Positions 60,601-64,000 of a stretch of DNA of 64,000 nucleotides are shown one piece after another. The notes under the pieces are model-generated. The model made no database searches, had not been told where the DNA came from, and saw only the letters and a program-made list of their open reading frames with translations. Positions within the stretch are counted from its first letter, which is position 1. Every line of letters begins with the position of its first letter. Position numbers and translations under genes: made by a program. The stretch is taken from assembly GCA_037349105.1 (NCBI GenBank), contig JAYJMM010000100.1, positions 1,768,501-1,832,500 on the forward strand, read 5' to 3'. Source of the stretch: Limnomonas spitsbergensis (Eukaryota; Chlorophyta; Chlorophyceae; Chlamydomonadales).

Positions 60601-63487
60601 ACTCCCCCACGTGCCTATCGCAGGCACCACCCGCAATAAAGTGCAGGAGTTCTTCATGAGTAGTACGCAGTGCCTCCCACCCCCCCTACATCCTCACCAT
60701 ATCCTCCATACACACCCTGTGCCTCCTCCTTACTCCCCCCCGTGCCTATCGCAGGCACCACCCGCGACAAAGTGCAGGAGTTCTTCATGAGTAGTACGCA
60801 GTGCCTCCCACCCCCCCTACATCCTCACCATATCCTCCATACACACCCTGTGCCTCCTCATTACTCCCCCACGTGCCTATCGCAGGCACCACCCGCGACA
60901 AAGTGCAGTAGTTCTTCATGAGTAGTACGCAGTGCCTCCCACCCCCCCTACATCCTCACCATATCCTCCATACACACCCTGTGCCTCCTCATTACTCCCC
61001 CACGTGCCTATCGCAGGCACCACCCGCAATAAAGTGCAGGAGTTCTTCATGAGTAGTACGCAGTGCCTCCCACCCCCCCTACATCCTCACCATATCCTCC
61101 ATACACACCCTGTGCCTCCTCCTTACTCCCCCCCGTGCCTATCGCAGGCACCACCCGCGACAAAGTGCAGGAGTTCTTCATGAGTAGTACGCAGTGCCTC
61201 CCACCCCCCCTACATCCTCACCATATCCTCCATACACACCCTGTGCCTCCTCCTTACTCTCCCCCCTGCCTATCGCAGGCACCACCCGCGACAAAGTGCA
61301 GGAGTTCTTCATCGGAGGATCCAAAGAGGTGGATGATATCTCCTACCTGTCCCAGCCCCTGGTGGGTGCAAGGTTCAGGCTTAAGAGCGCACCTTAAACC
61401 CTGCCCCGGCCTCTGGTGGGTGTGTCATTTAGGTTTAAGAGCGAACTTTAAACCCTGCCTCAGCCCCTGGTGGGTGTGAGATTTAGGGTTTAAGAGCGAA
61501 CCTTAAACCCTGCCCCGGCCTCATTAGTAGATGTAGGTAGGGTGAACATGTGGTTTGCATACCCTAAACCTGAAGCCCTGTCCTGGCAATGTCTCAGCAA
61601 TATACGCGTGTGATGCAGGGTTGAGAGCGTACCCTCAATGTCCCAATCCCTCTGGTGCGTGTGTGGTGCATGTATCCTAAACCCTATTGCTGGTCTCAGC
61701 CTCTGGTGAACGCAAGCTTTAGTATTCAGAGCGTACCCTAAACGCTGCCCCAGCCTGAGGTGCGTGTGTCGTGTACATGCCCTAGACCCTATTGCTAGTC
61801 CCAGCCCCTGGTGCCTACAAGGTTCAGGGTTTAGAGCGCACCCTAAACCCTGTCCCACCCCTGGATGCCTATGTTGTGTCATTGTGTGTGTACTGCAAAC
61901 CAGTGACCCTTCCCTGCCCCTGGTCTGTGTCTAATTTGGCTTTTCAAGGCCATCCACATGCTCCTGGGTTTGGCCTTAGCAAACAAATCTTGCTCCACCT
62001 GGGGTCTGCTCTGCTGAGGTCTTGCTGCTTGACCATCTGTGCACCCAGGCGCGGGCCTTGCCGGTGTCCTCCTGGGACCTTTGTTGCGGATTCTTACGCG
62101 TGCGCCACACTGACGCTCATTCCCGCTGCGATCCCGTTAGGGCCCTTCTTACCCCCACCCCCCACATGCCCCCATTCCGCTCCCCTTCTCAACCCACCCC
62201 ACCCCACTCCTTGCTCCCTGCTCCCCTTCTTAACCCACCCCGCCTCACCCCGCTCCCCGCCTCTGTGGCTCGGCAGGGCTCTGGGAACCCAACCACCCAC
62301 GTGCACAACAAGTACGGCTTCAAGACCGAGAGCACTGGGGTCATCAAGGTCGGTTGGCAGTTGGCAGTTGGAGGTTAGAGGTTAGGGGTGTCCAGCTAGC
62401 TGACCGCTCTAGCATGACCAAAGGCCCTAAGCCCAAACCCTAGATTGGTCACATCTCGCCCTCACCCAAACCCTTGTCCCTAAGCTTGCTCTCCTGGGGA
62501 GTGGGGATCCTCAATTGCGAGGGTTTAAGGTTCAGGATCGTGAATCGTGCACCTCTCACCCCCTCAAACCCAGTGACAACTTCTAGAACTTGCGCCACAG
62601 CATTTTGTTATTTACCGGTATTTATTAAATAAATAAATATTTATTTATTTTTAAATTGCTCAAGATGTCAAGGAGGAACTTAGAGATTGGCTTAACAAAA
62701 ATAACATTTCGAGATTTCGTTCCTATGCTCGCCCTCACAGGGATCCTCAAATGCGAGTGTTAAGGTTTTGGGATCGAGAATTGAGCACCTCGTACCCTCA
62801 CCCAAACCCTCCCCCCTTACTTGCTCTCCAGGGGAGATCCTCAGCTGCTAGGGTGATGAGTTCAGAATCATAAAATGTCCACCTTTCACCCTCACCCACA
62901 CCCTTGTCCCTTTGCCTGCTCATCGTAGGGATACCCAGGTACTTCCTATTCACAGGATATGGGTAAAAACACTTGTGCAAAGACTATTGGGAGGATGCCG
63001 TGGTGCTGCAACAACACTCGCCTGCCCTTGGAGACCTGGGCTATCTTCCCTGAAATCCGTGTATACTGTAATCCCCCCCCTCTTTCCACACTTGTCCTCT
63101 CTTACCCCCTTTTTCTCCTCTCTGTTCCCTCTTTGATCCTATACCCTGTTTCCTTACAAGTGCGTCTGCACATCGTCATGCAGCTCGTAAACGCTGACAG
63201 GGTGGGGCGGGGTGGCACAAGATCACACAGCTTGACATTTCTCCCGTTCTCCTTCTTTTTTACTCTTTCCCCTCTTTTCCCTCCCAGGTGCGATTGCACA
63301 CCGTCGTGCAACAGTTCAACCCCGACATGGTCTCTGGGCGGAATGAGCTTACATTCCGCGGCGCAGCGGCTGCGGTGATGCTGGCCACCAACCTTACCGC
63401 AGGGGCCGCAGGCGCCTCCTCGCCGGGACGCGGCCGCAACAGGCGCGACATGAGCCTCGAGGCGGTGGTGGCCAGGGCCAGATCAAG
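40113..63487 (+). CDS. MKS1: MKS1 (Meckel syndrome 1; B9-domain transition-zone protein), 3' end beyond window
   Basis: Component of the MKS/B9 complex that gates proteins at the ciliary transition zone. Exons: 40113-40229, 40736-41324, 41569-42011, 42917-43186, 44290-44589, 44917-45072, 46444-46494, 48500-48620, 50123-50195, 50808-50884, 52088-52245, 53299-53454 (or 53463), 54010-54133, 61279-61361, 62277-62348, 63288-63487, then a donor in phase 2. The visible product is about 996 residues, against about 560 in human. Family matches in order: [55 protein letters not shown], then the B9 domain with [88 protein letters not shown] and VRLHTVVQQ. The start aligns with the family N terminus. Exons 2-5 carry about 440 residues of Gln/Asn/Ala/Gly-rich insertion. 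The donor at 53454 is non-canonical if used. Confidence 0.94.
40260..40645. repeat. CAGCACCAGCAC-rich degenerate repeat in MKS1 intron 1
   Basis: Many imperfect units around ACCAGCACCTGCAC with a 100-bp direct repeat (CCAGCACATCCATTAAGTGT at 40318-40346 and again at 40408-40436). Confidence 0.8.
41640..41815 (+). repeat. Coding NNQQYNQQ repeat in MKS1 exon 3
   Basis: Inside exon 41569-42011 a 15-nt unit (AACCAGCAGTACAACCAGCA and variants) encodes about nine short N/Q/Y repeats, giving a prion-like, probably disordered tract. The reading frame is open through the array and its flanks, and phase fits the neighbouring exons. Confidence 0.85.
43705..43875 (+). repeat. Dispersed CAGCTACA element, best copy
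   Basis: Order of blocks: GCTTCAGCTACAATTTAGCTAC, GGCGGCCTATGG, GCAAGCCCTGCTGCTT, CCGCCGGCCGCGGGCCGGTC, TATCGGCCCAGCGGTGGCC, TGAAGGTGGTCTGGTGCGCAC. Related copies lie at 50553-50665, 38925-39080, 25690-25770, 1460-1620 (plus) and about 11690-11800 and 25865-25945 (minus). No ORF; SINE- or MITE-like size. Confidence 0.72.
44750..44825 (+). repeat. Decayed copy of the 5' edge of MKS1 exon 44917-45072
   Basis: TTGTTATTGCAGAATCCCAGCC...GTGATGTTCATGTACTTCCAGACTGATTAT repeats, about 155 bp upstream and with substitutions, the acceptor and the first about 55 nt of the exon. Confidence 0.85.
45073..46210 (+). repeat. 105-bp array from the 3' edge of MKS1 exon 44917-45072
   Basis: The exon end ([19 protein letters not shown]) plus donor recurs exactly every 105 bp. 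GAGCAACAG is at 45016 (exon), then 45121, 45226, 45331, 45436, 45541, 45646, 45751 and 45856. Two or three shorter, older copies follow to about 46200. All are downstream of the exon and each repeats CGGCAGCAGGTGGGGGACTG, a duplicated donor. The in-frame unit length keeps a false 169-residue Gly-rich ORF open. Confidence 0.95.
46505..46570 (+). repeat. Decayed copy of the 3' edge of MKS1 exon 46444-46494
   Basis: ATGGTGCACATCGTAGCTGACCTGGCAGACGACCAAGCGGG copies the exon's ATGTACATCATGGCTGACCT...GACCAGGTGGG end about 65 bp downstream. The duplicated donor has changed from GT to GC. Confidence 0.8.
47060..48499 (+). repeat. Fifteen 90/97-bp copies of the 5' edge of MKS1 exon 48500-48620
   Basis: GGCCTATGTGGAGGAG starts at 47071, 47161, 47251 and 47341 (90-bp steps), then 47438 and every 97 bp to the true exon (48505 for the same base). 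The 97-bp form adds a second CACCCTACACCC. Each unit holds the CCCAG acceptor, about 55 nt of exon sequence, and a CCCTAAACCCTA linker. Two alleles of the exon part alternate: GAGCTGCTTCTGCTATCCTT, and GAGCGGCCGCTGCTGTCTAT, which is the one in the real exon. Confidence 0.96.
49060..49500. repeat. 15-bp minisatellite (GGGGTGTAATTGGGT)
   Basis: About 28 copies alternating GGGGTGTAATTGGGT with GGGGTGGCATTGGGT, inside the MKS1 intron between exons 48500-48620 and 50123-50195. It causes long false ORFs rich in Pro/His or Gly/Trp. Confidence 0.95.
50196..50460. repeat. Purine-rich (GGGGAAGGAGG) tract
   Basis: Nearly pure A/G on the plus strand from 50196 to 50370 and again at 50420-50455, starting at the donor of MKS1 exon 50123-50195. 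GAGCCCAAGCTGG(A/G)GA(A/G)GAGGA recurs at 50407, so part is a copy of the exon's 3' edge. Triplex-prone. Confidence 0.75.
50553..50665 (+). repeat. Dispersed CAGCTACA element copy in MKS1
   Basis: GCTTCAGCTACAATTCAGCTACATCACGGCCTACGGC followed by GGTCTGGTGCAGGAAGCCCT, ACTGCTTCGG and CCGGCCGTAGGCTGGTCAAG. It is the cleanest match to the copy at 43705. Isolated TTCAGCTACAA heads follow at 50935, 51040 and 51170. Confidence 0.75.
51345..52087 (+). repeat. Copies of the 5' edge of the MKS1 B9 exon 52088-52245
   Basis: CTTGCAGCCAATCCCGACAG, CTTCCGCCTGCTGCTGCTG, i.e. acceptor plus the start encoding [11 protein letters not shown], recurs with changes at about 51362, 51563, 51773 and 51942, with partial forms at 51230, 51490, 51700, 51845 and 51995. 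All are upstream of the exon. Some have gained CTG or CTT expansions. Confidence 0.9.
52255..52440 (+). repeat. Copies of the 3' edge of MKS1 exon 52088-52245
   Basis: GAGCAG(C/T)(C/G)GG..GGCATGCTGAGG followed by GTGAG(A/T) recurs three times (about 52290, 52340, 52400), each with an intact donor, downstream of the exon. Confidence 0.9.
52520..52745. repeat. (GTGCGT/GTGTTC)n microsatellite
   Basis: Alternating purine-pyrimidine GTGCGTGTGTGT tract with GTTCGTGC blocks, about 220 bp, Z-DNA-prone. It opens false Cys/Val-rich and His/Thr-rich ORFs on both strands. Confidence 0.95.
52960..53295 (+). repeat. Copy of the 5' edge of MKS1 exon 53299 and a CACATGTCCACACCCCTGTTCAGAAC repeat
   Basis: TTCCAGGGCGTGACCCACTTCAACCGTATCGTTAGGA at 52976-53012 copies the exon start CAGGGCGTGACCCACATCAG. 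Positions 53035-53285 hold five units of about 60 bp with CACATGTCCACACCCCTGTT. Confidence 0.85.
53500..53735 (+). repeat. Copies of the 3' edge of MKS1 exon 53299-53454
   Basis: CTGATGCAGGA(A/C)AGC.GGGTTGG recurs near 53545, 53640 and 53705, downstream of the exon. All copies keep CAGGA at the position where the exon should end. Confidence 0.8.
54455..61278 (+). repeat. 52 x 131-bp array of the 5' edge of MKS1 exon 61279-61361
   Basis: The acceptor landmark GCCTATCG(C/T)AG occurs at 54456 and, 6,812 bp later, at 61268 in the true exon: exactly 52 steps of 131 bp. Each unit has the acceptor, 34 nt of exon ([11 protein letters not shown]), then about 97 nt of intron beginning GAGTAGTACGCAGTGCC. 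Variable sites define unit types: GAG or TAG (Glu or stop), AATAAA or GACAAA, CCACG or CCCCG, CTCCTT or CTCATT. The first unit (54456) is the most divergent. Confidence 0.97.
56940..60610 (+). repeat. Higher-order duplication, 14 units (1,834 bp), within the 131-bp array
   Basis: Rare variants recur exactly 1,834 bp apart: AAAGGTCAG at 57887 and 59721, and GCGATAAAGTGCAGGAG at 57227 and 59061. The order of unit types from about 56,940 to 58,770 repeats from about 58,775 to 60,605. The boundaries are set by mismatching variants near 56,930 and 58,930. Confidence 0.9.
61362..61935 (+). repeat. Copies of the 3' edge of MKS1 exon 61279-61361
   Basis: CAGCCCCTGGTGGGTG (exon end plus donor) recurs about every 55-80 bp with CGCACCTTAAACCCTG linkers, at about 61410, 61460, 61515, 61690, 61750, 61805 and 61915. 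All are downstream. This short exon thus has both flanking introns built from its own edges. Confidence 0.9.
62620..62662. repeat. AT-rich palindromic tract
   Basis: TATTTATTAAATAAATAAATATTTATTTATTT-type sequence in an MKS1 intron, much more AT-rich than its surroundings and self-complementary. Confidence 0.7.
63140..63215 (+). repeat. Decayed copy of the 5' edge of MKS1 exon 63288-63487
   Basis: GTGCGTCTGCACATCGTCATGCAGCTCGTAAACGCTGACAGGGT at 63160-63203 repeats the exon start GTGCGATTGCACACCGTCGT...AACCCCGACATGGT, about 128 bp upstream. Confidence 0.88.
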
Positions 63488-63985
63488 GTGGGCCCAGGCT
63501 CCGAAACATATGTACTGTCTGTGCTTTGTACCTGGCATTAAAAGAGGGCCAAGGCGATGGTGGCCAGTGACAGATCAAGGTGGTTTGAGGCGCAGAAGCA
63601 TATGAAGTGCCCTTGCTCTGTAACGGACAATACCAGACGCTCTTGAGAGGGGTGGTCAGGTCCAGGTCAGGTAGGGTTGAGGCTCCAGCGCATATGTACA
63701 TCCTGTAATTTCCGTGTTCTGTACCGGACAGGCGGGCTGTATAAGAGGCTCAAGGCTGTGGTGGCCAGGGTCAGGTCGAGTTGGACCGAGGCCCGGAACA
63801 TGTGTACCTCCTGTACTGCCTGTGCTTTTTACTGGGCAGTACAAGAGGCCCGCAGCGCTGGTGGCCATTTGCCATGTCAAGGTGGGTTGATGCTCCACAC
63901 TCATTGTACTTCCTGTACGGTACTTCCTGTGCTGTATACCGGGCAGTACAAGAGGTCAGTTCAGGGTCTTTCGGGTGACTAGGAA
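63488..63985 (+). repeat. Copies of the 3' edge of MKS1 exon 63288-63487
   Basis: GGTGGTGGCCAGGGCCAGATCAAGGTGGG (exon end plus donor) recurs near 63560, 63650, 63755 and 63860 with linkers that repeat CATATGTAC.TCCTGT..TGTGCT.T. All are downstream, so the final MKS1 exon must lie beyond the window. Confidence 0.9.
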
Positions 63986-64000
63986 TTGCATACGGGTCTT

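Noticed and set aside
54455..61278. Regular 131-bp array as a CRISPR array
   Set aside because: Whole units repeat with no unique spacers, the host is eukaryotic, and each unit is a copy of an exon acceptor of MKS1.
55037..61479. Family of 83-residue ORFs ([13 protein letters not shown]...)
   Set aside because: They arise only because the same frame opens in each 131-bp repeat; the sequence is intron plus a frame-shifted piece of exon.
1..64000. tRNA, rRNA, prokaryotic operons or an integrated virus
   Set aside because: I found no cloverleaf or rRNA core, no Shine-Dalgarno-led ORF chains, and no capsid, polymerase or reverse-transcriptase motifs that I could support.

Overview
This is nuclear DNA from a eukaryote, most likely a flagellate green alga (Viridiplantae). 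Coding sequence is cut into many short exons with GT-AG introns. The introns are full of plant-type telomere-like heptamers (CCCTAAA/TTTAGGG). A land-plant-type cytokinetic kinesin-7, a plant-like histidine-pathway gene and a bacterial-type (organellar) tyrosyl-tRNA synthetase lie beside MKS1, a ciliary transition-zone gene, so the organism should build cilia. I cannot fix the genus; a prasinophyte-like lineage is a guess.

Layout. (1) RPS24 (ribosomal protein eS24), minus strand, ATG at 2340, with its 3' end running off the left edge. (2) A NACK-type kinesin-7, minus, 18496 to 2896, 24 exons: motor, long coiled-coil stalk, NACK_C (DUF3490) tail, about 1,461 residues. (3) Intergenic DNA, about 18.5-21.8 kb. 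(4) Organellar-type TyrRS, minus, 31123 to 21762, 8 exons, 462 residues. (5) Intergenic DNA, 31.1-33.4 kb. (6) HisA/HISN3, minus, 39885 to 33442, 8 exons, 310 residues. (7) A 227-bp divergent intergenic region. (8) MKS1, plus, from 40113 past the right edge; 16 exons are visible, about 996 residues. Exon phases and reading frames close in every model. For the kinesin, TyrRS and HisA the summed exon lengths are exact multiples of three. The five genes have unrelated jobs (translation, cytokinesis, organelle translation, histidine synthesis, cilia) and do not form a pathway cluster.

The main discovery candidate is how the introns are built. At more than 30 exon boundaries across all five genes, the intron next to the exon holds a tandem series of decayed copies of that same boundary. 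Copies of an exon's 5' edge (acceptor plus first exon bases) always lie upstream of it. Copies of its 3' edge (last exon bases plus donor) always lie downstream. The extreme cases are in MKS1: 52 extra 131-bp copies (6.8 kb, exactly periodic, with a 1,834-bp higher-order duplication) before one exon, and 15 copies of 90/97 bp before another. These introns appear to have grown outward from their exon edges. The spliceosome must choose the one true site beside dozens of near-identical decoys, and at least one kinesin micro-exon looks like a recruited copy.

Other structure includes intron-only minisatellites, GT-rich and purine-rich simple repeats, a dispersed CAGCTACA...GGTCTGGTGCAGCAAGCCCTG element in several introns, and a long Q/N- and Ala-rich insertion near the N terminus of MKS1.
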